Shown one piece after another: positions 21,669-28,947 of a stretch of 64,000 nucleotides of DNA. Below the pieces are notes generated by a model. That model ran no database searches, was not told where the DNA came from, and worked only from the letters and a program-made list of their open reading frames with translations. The DNA is from Comamonas thiooxydans (GTDB lineage: Bacteria; Pseudomonadota; Gammaproteobacteria; Burkholderiales; Burkholderiaceae_C), in contig NZ_BBVD01000012.1 of the NCBI RefSeq assembly GCF_000964545.1, positions 4,712-68,711 of the forward strand, in the 5' to 3' direction. Position numbers and translations under genes: made by a program. How positions within the stretch are numbered: position 1 is the stretch's first letter; the number at the start of each line of letters is the position of its first letter.

Positions 21669-21703
21669 AACCGCCGCGCGGCAACGTGCGGCGGTTTGCT
21701 TTT
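21669..21703 (+). other. Second strong hairpin in the carB-greA gap
   Basis: A perfect 9-bp GC-rich stem AACCGCCGC (21669-21677) / GCGGCGGTT (21688-21696) followed by TGCTTTT. It lies 50 bases after the carB terminator and about 90 before greA. It could be a backup terminator or part of a greA leader; the sequence does not decide. Confidence 0.5.
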
Positions 21704-21794
21704 GGGGCACAGGCCCCTGTTTGACGTTGTCACTCAGGACTGTGCGAGAGGTGCCGCGCTTGGCGCGGCGTTTGCTGAATTTGGAGACTCGATC

Positions 21795-22271
21795 ATGGCC
21801 ACCATCCCAATCACCAAGCGCGGAGCAGAAAAGCTCAAAGTGGAACTGCAACGCCTGAAGACTGTGGATCGTCCCGCGGTCATTCAAGCCATTGCAGAGG
21901 CCCGTGCTCAGGGTGACCTGAGCGAAAACGCCGAATATGAATCCGCGAAGGAGCAGCAGGGCTTCATCGAAGGCCGCATCCTCGAGGTCGAGGGCAAGCT
22001 GTCCGCCGCGCAGGTCATCGACCCGACCGAGCTGGATGCCGGCGGTCGCGTGGTGTTCGGCGCGACCGTGGATCTGGAAGATGAAGACAGCGGCTCGCCC
22101 GTGACCTACCAGATCGTGGGCGAGGACGAGGCCGACCTCAAGCATGGCCTGATCAATGTGTCCAGCCCCATTGCCCGCGCCCTGATCGGCAAGGAAGAGG
22201 GCGATACCGCCGTGGTGCAGGCACCGGGCGGCGAGCGTCGCTACGAGATCGTAGGCGTAAAGTACGTGTAA
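21795..22271 (+). CDS. greA: Transcription elongation factor GreA
   Basis: A 158-residue factor that enters the RNA polymerase secondary channel and stimulates cleavage of backtracked RNA. The N-terminal coiled coil holds GDLSENAEYESAKEQQ with the acidic tip residues (about 41-56); the C-terminal FKBP-like globular domain follows. ATG 21795 gives exactly the usual length and avoids the frame extension through the upstream hairpin. It lies downstream of carAB, a common arrangement. Confidence 0.97.
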   Translation: MATIPITKRGAEKLKVELQRLKTVDRPAVIQAIAEARAQGDLSENAEYESAKEQQGFIEGRILEVEGKLSAAQVIDPTELDAGGRVVFGATVDLEDEDSGSPVTYQIVGEDEADLKHGLINVSSPIARALIGKEEGDTAVVQAPGGERRYEIVGVKYV

Positions 22272-22274
22272 GCA

Positions 22275-22379
22275 CCCCCTGAGGCGCTGCGCGCCTTCCC
22301 CCTCTCTGCCTCGCGGAGGGGGACAACATCTTCGCTGCGGGGCTGCCCTTGCTTGATGTTTCTGGCCTGGGCGCTGCGC
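22275..22379 (+). repeat. GC-rich extragenic repeat, copy 1
   Basis: This roughly 105-bp element begins CCCCCTGAG, continues through CGCTGCGCGCCTTCCCCC and a GAGGGGGAC segment, and ends near CTGCGC. The reverse complement of 54096-54201 aligns along its whole length with a short gap and scattered changes. Internal complementarity (CTTCCCCCTC with GAGGGGGA) would fold a hairpin. It sits directly after the greA stop codon. Confidence 0.8.
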
Positions 22380-22400
22380 CGCGTTCAAGGATTCGTGACT

Positions 22401-22820
22401 ATGTACGAGCGTTTGCCTGTTTTCCTGGCCGCTTTATGGTGGGGCAGTCTGTGCTCCATTGGCTTTGTGGCCGTGCCGATGCTGTTTGCCCATCTGCCCA
22501 CGCCGGCTCTGGCGGGCTTTATGGCGGCCAAGCTGTTCGCCGCGCAGACCTGGATTTCCATAGCATGTTGCGCTCTTCTGCTGGTGTTTTCAAAGCGAAA
22601 ACATGCTGAAAAGATTGAGCAATGGGCGCAAGCAGCTATCGGTTTTGTTATCGCCGGCATGTTGCTGGCGCTGCTGGTGCAGTACGGCGTGTCGCCCAAG
22701 ATCGTGGCGCGCGAGAACCTCAGGCTCTGGCATAGCGTGGGCACCGGCATGTATGCGCTGCAGTGGCTGTGCGCCGCCATCGTGCTGTGGCGTGTGGCGG
22801 GCGCGCGCAAGCCGGCTTGA
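22401..22820 (+). CDS. DUF4149-type small integral membrane protein
   Basis: A 139-residue protein with four hydrophobic segments (about 5-30, 40-60, 75-97, 112-132); its pattern fits the DUF4149 family of unknown function, often found near greA/rlmE in Comamonadaceae (recalled, not checked). ATG 22401 follows the repeat; a GTG at 22395 is an alternative. The hydrophilic loop at about residues 63-79 is encoded by a dispersed AT-richer repeat (22587-22637), so part of this protein seems to derive from a mobile or amplified element. Confidence 0.7.
   Translation: MYERLPVFLAALWWGSLCSIGFVAVPMLFAHLPTPALAGFMAAKLFAAQTWISIACCALLLVFSKRKHAEKIEQWAQAAIGFVIAGMLLALLVQYGVSPKIVARENLRLWHSVGTGMYALQWLCAAIVLWRVAGARKPA
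22587..22637 (-). repeat. AT-richer dispersed repeat, copy in DUF4149-type gene
   Basis: On the minus strand this reads AGCTGCTTGCGCC, 11 variable bases, CTTTTCAG, then a 19-base T-rich tail ending TTGAAAA. The same 13-11-8-19 geometry occurs at 32828-32878 and 55361-55411, and its first 32 bases at 14170-14201. Confidence 0.65.
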
Positions 22821-22866
22821 TCCAGTGCAAGCCCGCGCCAGCTGCGGGGAGTACACTGCCGAAGCC

Positions 22867-23751
22867 ATGGAATCTCAAATCGTAAAAATCGACGCGACCG
22901 ACTGGAGCCAGGTTCAGGGGCGCGATGAATGGACTGCTGCCGTCGAAGCCGGCAAGGTGCTGTACTTTCCGCAGCTGAGCTTTCAGCTGACCGAGCAGGA
23001 AAAAACCCTGCTGCGCCCCGATGTGCGCGATCCCAAGACGCGCAATATCAGCCTCAATGTGGATGGCTCGATCAAGGGCGTGGCGGGCGACGAGGCCACA
23101 CAGACGCAGGTGGCTGGCATGGTCGGACGCTTTCGAGACCAGGCCACGGCGCTGATCGCAGGCCTGTTTCCCGCCTATATGCCGGTGGTGCGCATGGCAC
23201 CCACCAGCTACCGACCTTCGCAGGTGGAAACGCGGGCGCAGTCCTGGCGTGCGGACGACAAGCGCATGCATGTGGATGCCTTTCCTTCGCGGCCCAACTA
23301 TGGCGAGCGCATTCTGCGCGTCTTCACCAATGTCAATCCGGATGGCCAGCCCCGGGTCTGGCGGGTGGGCGAGCCCTTCACCGATGTGGCGAAGCGTTTT
23401 GTGCCGCGTGCCAAGCCCTACAGCGCCTGGCAGGCCAAGGCTCTGGAGCTGCTGCATGTGACCAAGTCCTATCGCAGCGAATACGACCATTTGATGCTGC
23501 AGTTGCATGACGGCATGAAGGGCGATCCCGACTATCAGAAAAATGCTCCCCAGGAAACCGTGCCTTTCGCGGCAGGTTCCACCTGGGTGTGTTTCTCCGA
23601 TCAGGCAGTGCATGCCGTCATGTCGGGGCAGTACATGCTGGAGCAGACCTTGTTCCTGCCGCCAGGCAGCGAATACAACCCGGCGGCCAGCCCGCTGTCC
23701 ATTCTCTCGCGCATGAAGGGGCATCCGCTGGTCGATGCCAAATATCGCTGA
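22867..23751 (+). CDS. Kdo hydroxylase family Fe(II)/2-oxoglutarate dioxygenase
   Basis: A 294-residue protein resembling KdoO of Burkholderia, which converts Kdo of the lipopolysaccharide inner core to Ko after assembly. The iron site is suggested by His135 and Asp137 in MHVDAFPSRP and His249 in CFSDQAVHAVMSGQ, near the start of a double-stranded beta-helix C-terminal strand set. No signal peptide, consistent with the family. ATG 22867 fits the family start. It sits between a membrane protein and an oppositely oriented glycosyltransferase, a small surface-glycan pocket. Family assignment is from recalled sequence character; substrate not proven. Confidence 0.8.
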   Translation: MESQIVKIDATDWSQVQGRDEWTAAVEAGKVLYFPQLSFQLTEQEKTLLRPDVRDPKTRNISLNVDGSIKGVAGDEATQTQVAGMVGRFRDQATALIAGLFPAYMPVVRMAPTSYRPSQVETRAQSWRADDKRMHVDAFPSRPNYGERILRVFTNVNPDGQPRVWRVGEPFTDVAKRFVPRAKPYSAWQAKALELLHVTKSYRSEYDHLMLQLHDGMKGDPDYQKNAPQETVPFAAGSTWVCFSDQAVHAVMSGQYMLEQTLFLPPGSEYNPAASPLSILSRMKGHPLVDAKYR

Positions 23752-23773
23752 TCCATCGGTCAGGCGAGCACAA

Positions 23774-23812
23774 AAAAGGCGTTGAACCTCGCGGTCAACG
23801 CCTTTTGTTTTT
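23774..23812. terminator. Bidirectional terminator between convergent genes
   Basis: Perfect 12-bp stem AAAAGGCGTTGA (23774-23785) / TCAACGCCTTTT (23795-23806), with a T-rich tract after it on the plus strand and the A-run at 23772-23777 serving the minus strand. It separates the Kdo hydroxylase gene and the glycosyltransferase gene. Confidence 0.85.
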
Positions 23813-23835
23813 GAGGCTGCAACTGCAGCCGTCCT

Positions 23836-24594
23836 TCAGCCCCAGGCCTTCTCGATCCACCTGGCGGGCTCGATATGGCGAAAGCGCTTGTTGCGGCGGC
23901 CTTCCAGGGCATCGGGGGGGTTCACCTCGCCGTGGAAGATCACGATGCGCGCATCGGCCGGCGGCACTGGCTCCTTCCAGTAGTTGCTGGGCCAGGTCGG
24001 AATGCAGTAGTACTTGAAGCTGGGGCACCAGGCTGCAGGCCAGTAGTCCAGCTTGCCCTGCTTGTGCAGAAAGTGCGACAGATACTCCTGCTCGTTGCGG
24101 TACTTGCCGCGCATCTCTTCGGTGTGCGCGCGGAAATGCTCCAGCACATCGGCATGGGCACCCAGCTCGAAGCGGTAGACCGATGAGTTGCCGACAATGC
24201 GTTCGCCAAAGCGCCAGAAACGCGGATAGTCGTGAATGATGCGGAAGTCGCCGGGCAGCGTGAAGAATTCGTCGAGGCTGCCCACAATCACCACGTCCAG
24301 GTCCAGGAACAGCGCCTGACCCTTGAGGCCATGCAGGTCGCGCTCGAAGGTGGTGAGCTTCTTCCAGGCGCCGTCACGCTGGCCGGGCGCCAGATGGATG
24401 TTCAGGTCGGGGATGGGAAAGCACTCCACTTCGGAGCGAATCCCCTCTGTGCTGTCGGTCAGGCAGACAAAGCGAAAATCTCCGCTGAGATGGCGGCGCA
24501 CCATGGCATAGAGTCGGTTGACGTACTCCGGGCCGTATTTGGTGCCCCATTTCATGCAAAGAATGTGGCGTTGCTGCTGTGTGGTCTGAACCAT
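23836..24594 (-). CDS. Small GT-A-like glycosyltransferase
   Basis: A 252-residue soluble protein. It opens with a beta strand typical of GT-A nucleotide-sugar folds (HILCMKWGTKYGPEYVNRLY) and has FLDLDVVIVGSLDEFF at about residues 94-109, a DxD-type metal site (Asp-Leu-Asp) like GT8/GT32-type proteins. A conserved-looking IVGNSSVYRFE follows, and HGEVNPP near the C-terminus may supply the late His of the active site. No membrane segment is seen, so it is probably cytoplasmic or peripheral. Acceptor and donor are unknown; the nearby Kdo hydroxylase suggests a lipopolysaccharide role. Confidence 0.65.
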   Translation of the reverse strand: MVQTTQQQRHILCMKWGTKYGPEYVNRLYAMVRRHLSGDFRFVCLTDSTEGIRSEVECFPIPDLNIHLAPGQRDGAWKKLTTFERDLHGLKGQALFLDLDVVIVGSLDEFFTLPGDFRIIHDYPRFWRFGERIVGNSSVYRFELGAHADVLEHFRAHTEEMRGKYRNEQEYLSHFLHKQGKLDYWPAAWCPSFKYYCIPTWPSNYWKEPVPPADARIVIFHGEVNPPDALEGRRNKRFRHIEPARWIEKAWG

Positions 24595-24656
24595 GGGTTG
24601 GCGGTCTCGGCGAGGAAATAAGGCAATGGGGCGGGCAGACAGGGCGGATCGGCAGA

Positions 24657-25127
24657 TCAGTCCTGACGACCTTTCTTGACCGACTTCTGCTTGGGCTTGG
24701 CGCGCTTGATGGTGCCGCCGGCGGTCAGGCGCTGGTTGCCGAGCACGCGCAGTTGCTTGACTTCGGGCTTCTGGCCGGCGCGGCCGAACTTGAGCACCTT
24801 GACGTCGCGAGGACCGGGCATGCGGTCTTCGTCAAAGGCCTTTTCCTTTTCGGGAATAGGGCGCCACAGCACCAGCAGCTTGCCGATGTGCTGGATGGGA
24901 GCCGCGTTCAGCTCGTCGCAAAGTTGTTGATAGACCTGCTCGCGGGCTGCACGGTCGTCGCCGAAAACGCGGACCTTGATCAGACCATGGGCATTGAGTG
25001 CGGCGTCCACTTCCTTTTGAACGGCAGTGGTCAGACCATCGCCACCGATGAGGACGACGGGGTCCAGATGGTGGGCTTCGGCGCGGTGTTCCCGGCGCTG
25101 CGCGGGAGTTAATTCAATTTGGGGCAT
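24657..25127 (-). CDS. yhbY: YhbY/CRM-domain RNA-binding protein with basic C-terminal tail
   Basis: A 156-residue protein. Residues 1-95 are a CRM domain: LTPAQRREHRAEAHHLDPVVLIGGDGLT, then VRVFGDDRAAREQV and the C-terminal strand IGKLLVLWRP. The family binds pre-50S ribosomal RNA. Typical YhbY has about 97 residues; here about 60 extra residues follow, ending in a Lys/Arg-rich tail (KRAKPKQKSVKKGRQD) that could add non-specific RNA binding. It is divergent from rlmE with only 32 bases between start codons, so the two ribosome-assembly genes share a promoter region. Confidence 0.88.
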   Translation of the reverse strand: MPQIELTPAQRREHRAEAHHLDPVVLIGGDGLTTAVQKEVDAALNAHGLIKVRVFGDDRAAREQVYQQLCDELNAAPIQHIGKLLVLWRPIPEKEKAFDEDRMPGPRDVKVLKFGRAGQKPEVKQLRVLGNQRLTAGGTIKRAKPKQKSVKKGRQD

Positions 25128-25159
25128 ACCCGTATTATCAAGGCTGCGAGAATTCAGGC

Positions 25160-25822
25160 ATGAAAACGAAAACCAAAAGCAAGAAGGTCAATAAGAATTG
25201 GCTGCACGATCACATCAATGACCCCTATGTGAAAGCCGCCCAAAAGGACGGCTATCGTGCGCGCGCGGCCTACAAGCTCAAGGAAATTGACGAGTCGCTC
25301 AAGCTGATTCAGCCCGGCCACACCGTGGTGGACCTGGGTTGCGCGCCCGGCGCCTGGAGCCAGTATGTGCGCCGTCGTCTCTCGCCCAGCGGTGCGGCCG
25401 TGGGCGAGCTCAACGGCCGCATCATCTCGCTGGATCTGCTGCCCATGGAGCCCATCGAGGGCGTGCATTACATCCAGGGCGACTTTCGTGAAGAGGCGGT
25501 GCTGGCGCAGCTTGAAGAGGCCATGGGTGGCGGCAAGGCCGACGTGGTGGTCTCGGATATGGCGCCCAATCTGTCGGGCCATGGCGCCACGGACGGGGCG
25601 CGGGTCGCGGTGCTCATCGAGATGGCCGTTGATTTTGCGATCAACAACATGAAGCCCGAGGGCGCGCTGGTGGTCAAGCTTTTCCACGGCAGCGGCTACA
25701 ACGAGCTGGTGGATCTGTTCAAGCAGACCTTCAAGGTGGTCAAGCCCATCAAGCCCAAGGCTTCGCGTGACCGGTCTGCCGAGATTTTTCTCGTGGGAAT
25801 GGGACTCAAGCAGGGCTCTTGA
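25160..25822 (+). CDS. rlmE: 23S rRNA (uridine-2552-2'-O)-methyltransferase
   Basis: A 220-residue FtsJ/RrmJ enzyme that methylates U2552 of 23S rRNA late in 50S assembly. The SAM motif VVDLGCAPGAWSQYV is at about residues 56-70; Asp in VVVSDMAPNLSGH (about 128-140) and Lys in VVKLFHGSGYNEL (about 173-185) form the K-D-K-E catalytic set, with the first Lys in RARAAYKLKEID. Basic N-terminal tail MKTKTKSKKVNKNWL. Followed by ftsH, as in many proteobacteria. Confidence 0.95.
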   Translation: MKTKTKSKKVNKNWLHDHINDPYVKAAQKDGYRARAAYKLKEIDESLKLIQPGHTVVDLGCAPGAWSQYVRRRLSPSGAAVGELNGRIISLDLLPMEPIEGVHYIQGDFREEAVLAQLEEAMGGGKADVVVSDMAPNLSGHGATDGARVAVLIEMAVDFAINNMKPEGALVVKLFHGSGYNELVDLFKQTFKVVKPIKPKASRDRSAEIFLVGMGLKQGS

Positions 25823-26068
25823 CGGAGTTGCTGGCTTGCATAGGGGCATTTGACCTCATGGTTTGCTGCAGCAAACCAGTGAAACTGATAGCGCAAAGCC
25901 TTGATAAAACACAGGCTTAGGGTCGATTGTCTGCAGGGCCGTACCTTGCCTATGGCCGCTATAGGGGGAAATAGGCGTCTTTGGCGCTTGAAACACCTAA
26001 AATGAACCTCAACTAGGTCTGGAGTCCCCTCCGGGCCTTTACGTCTGAATATTCCATTGGAGCCCCGC

Positions 26069-27991
26069 TTGAACAATCAGTGGTTTTCAAAAGTCGCCGT
26101 CTGGCTGGTCATCGCCATGGTGCTGTTTACGGTGTTCAAACAGTTTGACACCCGAGGTGCTGGCGGTGCCTCTCATGTTGGCTACTCGGAATTCCTGGAG
26201 CAAGTGCGCAACAACCGTATCAAGAGCGCCACCATTCAGGAAGGTGCTGGCGGTACCGAGGTCGTAGCCACCACCACCGATGATCGCAAGATCCGCACCA
26301 CAGCCACCTACCTGGATCGTGGCCTGGTGGGCGACCTGATCAACAACAACGTCAAGTTCGACGTCAAGCCACGTGAAGAAGGCTCGCTGCTCATGACGCT
26401 GCTCGTGAGCTGGGGCCCCATGCTGCTGTTGATCGGCGTATGGGTGTACTTCATGCGCCAGATGCAGGGTGGCGGCAAGGGCGGCGCCTTCAGCTTCGGC
26501 AAGTCCAAGGCGCGCATGCTCGACGAGAACAGCAATACCGTCACCTTTGCCGACGTGGCTGGTGCCGATGAGGCCAAGGAAGAAGTCAAGGAAGTCGTGG
26601 ACTTCCTCAAGGACCCCAACAAGTTCCAGAAGCTCGGCGGCCGCATTCCCCGCGGTCTGCTGCTGGTCGGCCCTCCCGGTACCGGCAAGACGCTGCTGGC
26701 CAAGTCCATCGCGGGCGAAGCCAAGGTGCCTTTCTTCTCGATTTCGGGTTCCGATTTCGTTGAAATGTTCGTCGGCGTGGGCGCGGCACGCGTGCGCGAC
26801 ATGTTCGAAAACGCCAAGAAGAATGCACCTTGCATCATCTTCATCGACGAAATCGACGCCGTCGGTCGCCAGCGTGGCGCCGGCATGGGCGGCGGCAACG
26901 ACGAGCGCGAGCAGACTCTGAACCAGATGCTGGTCGAGATGGACGGTTTCGAGACCAATCTCGGCGTGATCGTGGTGGCGGCAACCAACCGCCCCGACAT
27001 TCTGGATGCGGCCTTGCTGCGCCCCGGTCGCTTCGACCGTCAGGTCTATGTGACGCTGCCCGATATCCGCGGCCGCGAGCAGATCCTGAACGTGCACATG
27101 CGCAAGATTCCCGTGGGCCAGGACGTGAACCCCGCCATCATCGCGCGCGGCACGCCCGGCATGTCGGGCGCCGATCTGGCCAACCTCTGCAACGAAGCTG
27201 CGCTGATGGCGGCACGCCGCAATGCGCGCACCGTGGAGATGCAGGACTTCGAAAAGGCCAAGGACAAGATCATCATGGGCCCCGAGCGCAAGACCATGGT
27301 CATGCCAGAGGAAGAGCGCCGCAATACGGCCTACCATGAAGCCGGCCATGCCTTGATCGGCAAGCTGCTGCCCAAGTGCGATCCCGTGCACAAGGTCACC
27401 ATCATCCCGCGCGGCCGCGCACTGGGCGTGACCATGAGCCTGCCCGAGAAGGACCGCTACTCCTATGACAAGGAGTACATGCTCAACCAGATCGCCATGC
27501 TGTTTGGTGGCCGTATCGCCGAAGAAGTGTTCATGAACCAGATGACGACTGGTGCGTCGAACGACTTCGAGCGTGCGACCCAGATCGCCCGCGACATGGT
27601 GACGCGCTACGGCATGAGCGATGCCCTGGGCACCATGGTCTACTCCGAGCAGGAAGGCGAACCTTTCCTGGGCCGTACCTTCAGCCGTGGCTCCAATCTG
27701 TCCGAGTCCACCATGCAGAAGGTGGACGACGAAGTGCGTCGCATCATCGACGAGCAATATGCTCTGGCGCGCAAGCTGATCGAAGACAACAGCGACAAGA
27801 TGCATGCCATGGCCAAGGCCATGCTGGACTGGGAGACGATCGACGCCGAGCAGCTCAACGACATCATGGCAGGCAAGGAGCCTCGTCCTCCCAAGGACTG
27901 GACGCCTCGCAACCCCCCCTCGTCGGATGGTGGCAATTCCTCGGGAGGCAATCCCGCATCGAATGCCGAGCCTTCGCCTACTACGGCTTGA
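26069..27991 (+). CDS. ftsH: ATP-dependent zinc metalloprotease FtsH
   Basis: A 640-residue membrane AAA+ protease. It has two N-terminal membrane segments (about 5-25 and 104-124) around a periplasmic domain, Walker A GPPGTGKT, Walker B IIFIDEIDAVG, the second region of homology ATNRPDILDAALLRPGRFDR, then HEAGH with the zinc ligands. The C-terminal tail is Pro/Ser/Asn-rich. TTG 26069 is chosen because GGAG at 26059-26062 lies 6 bases upstream and the protein then begins NNQWFSKVAVW as in relatives; TTG 26057 would lack a site. It degrades LpxC in other bacteria, linking it to the lipid A genes here. Confidence 0.96.
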   Translation: MNNQWFSKVAVWLVIAMVLFTVFKQFDTRGAGGASHVGYSEFLEQVRNNRIKSATIQEGAGGTEVVATTTDDRKIRTTATYLDRGLVGDLINNNVKFDVKPREEGSLLMTLLVSWGPMLLLIGVWVYFMRQMQGGGKGGAFSFGKSKARMLDENSNTVTFADVAGADEAKEEVKEVVDFLKDPNKFQKLGGRIPRGLLLVGPPGTGKTLLAKSIAGEAKVPFFSISGSDFVEMFVGVGAARVRDMFENAKKNAPCIIFIDEIDAVGRQRGAGMGGGNDEREQTLNQMLVEMDGFETNLGVIVVAATNRPDILDAALLRPGRFDRQVYVTLPDIRGREQILNVHMRKIPVGQDVNPAIIARGTPGMSGADLANLCNEAALMAARRNARTVEMQDFEKAKDKIIMGPERKTMVMPEEERRNTAYHEAGHALIGKLLPKCDPVHKVTIIPRGRALGVTMSLPEKDRYSYDKEYMLNQIAMLFGGRIAEEVFMNQMTTGASNDFERATQIARDMVTRYGMSDALGTMVYSEQEGEPFLGRTFSRGSNLSESTMQKVDDEVRRIIDEQYALARKLIEDNSDKMHAMAKAMLDWETIDAEQLNDIMAGKEPRPPKDWTPRNPPSSDGGNSSGGNPASNAEPSPTTA

Positions 27992-28009
27992 GCGCCAAGC
28001 CTCATATAC

Positions 28010-28038
28010 AAAAGGTCCCTCAGGGGCCTTTTGTTTTT
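28010..28038 (+). terminator. Terminator between ftsH and folP
   Basis: 10-bp stem AAAAGGTCCC (28010-28019) / GGGGCCTTTT (28023-28032) with one G-T pair and a 3-nt loop, followed by GTTTTT. It sits 25 bases before folP, so folP either uses its own promoter or depends on read-through. Confidence 0.8.
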
Positions 28039-28062
28039 GCACACTCAGATATCGGAAGATTT

Positions 28063-28896
28063 ATGTCGCAACAGTGGCAAACCTCGCGTTTTCTCTTGCA
28101 GCTCGACAAGCCTCAGGTCATGGGCATCGTGAATGTGACGCCGGACTCCTTTTCGGACGGAGGCAGGCATGCCGGTGTGTCCCAGGCCATGGCCCATGCC
28201 GAGCTGCTGCTCCAGCAGGGCGCGCATATTCTCGATATAGGTGGCGAGTCGACCCGGCCGGGCTCGCCTGCGGTCAGCCTCGAAGACGAGCTGGCTCGCG
28301 TTCTGCCCGTGCTGCGCGAAGCCGTCAAGCTCAACGTGCCTGTCTCCATCGATACCTACAAGCCCGAAGTCATGGCTGCGTCTCTGGATCTGGGGGCAGA
28401 CATCATCAACGACATCTGGGCGCTGCGCCAGCCCGGTGCCTTCGAGGTGGTGAGCAGGCACGCCAGCTGTGGCGTGTGCCTGATGCATATGCACAAGACC
28501 CCGCAAGACATGCATCTGGAGCATATGCAGGGCGATGCCGTGGTTCAAGTTCGGGACTTTCTGCTGCAGGTGACTCAGCCTTTGCTCGATGCAGGCGTTG
28601 CACGCTCGCGCATCGCCTGGGATTACGGTATTGGTTTCGGCAAGAGCGTGGTACAAAATTTTGCCTTGCTTGCACATCAGCGTGAGCTGCTGGGCCTAGA
28701 CTTCCCTTTGCTGGCGGGCTGGTCGCGCAAGGGCTCCCTGGGGCAGGTGACCGGCCTGCCTGTGGATCAGCGCATGGTGCCCAGCGTCGCGGCGGCATTG
28801 CTGGCGATCGAACGTGGGGCCAAAATTGTGCGTGTCCACGATGTGAAGGATACGGTGGCTGCGCTGGCAGTCTGGCAGGCCATGCATGATGCGTAA
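28063..28896 (+). CDS. folP: Dihydropteroate synthase
   Basis: A 277-residue TIM-barrel enzyme joining p-aminobenzoate to dihydropterin pyrophosphate, the target of sulfonamides. It has VMGIVNVTPDSFSDGG (about residues 21-36), DIGGESTRPGSPAVS (about 62-76), ADIINDIWALR, and the C-terminal KIVRVHDVKDTVAAL. ATG 28063 follows a GGAAG site; upstream in-frame codons would translate the terminator. It is followed by glmM, the common folP-glmM pair. Confidence 0.97.
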   Translation: MSQQWQTSRFLLQLDKPQVMGIVNVTPDSFSDGGRHAGVSQAMAHAELLLQQGAHILDIGGESTRPGSPAVSLEDELARVLPVLREAVKLNVPVSIDTYKPEVMAASLDLGADIINDIWALRQPGAFEVVSRHASCGVCLMHMHKTPQDMHLEHMQGDAVVQVRDFLLQVTQPLLDAGVARSRIAWDYGIGFGKSVVQNFALLAHQRELLGLDFPLLAGWSRKGSLGQVTGLPVDQRMVPSVAAALLAIERGAKIVRVHDVKDTVAALAVWQAMHDA

Positions 28897-28947
28897 GCGC
28901 TGCAGGCCTGATGACAGAGTATTGAATCTAAAAAGGACAACGAGAAT

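Noticed and set aside
25823..26068. Heat-shock (sigma-32) promoter for ftsH
   Set aside because: A CTTGAAA sequence is present near 25988, but no CCCCAT-type -10 follows at the right distance.
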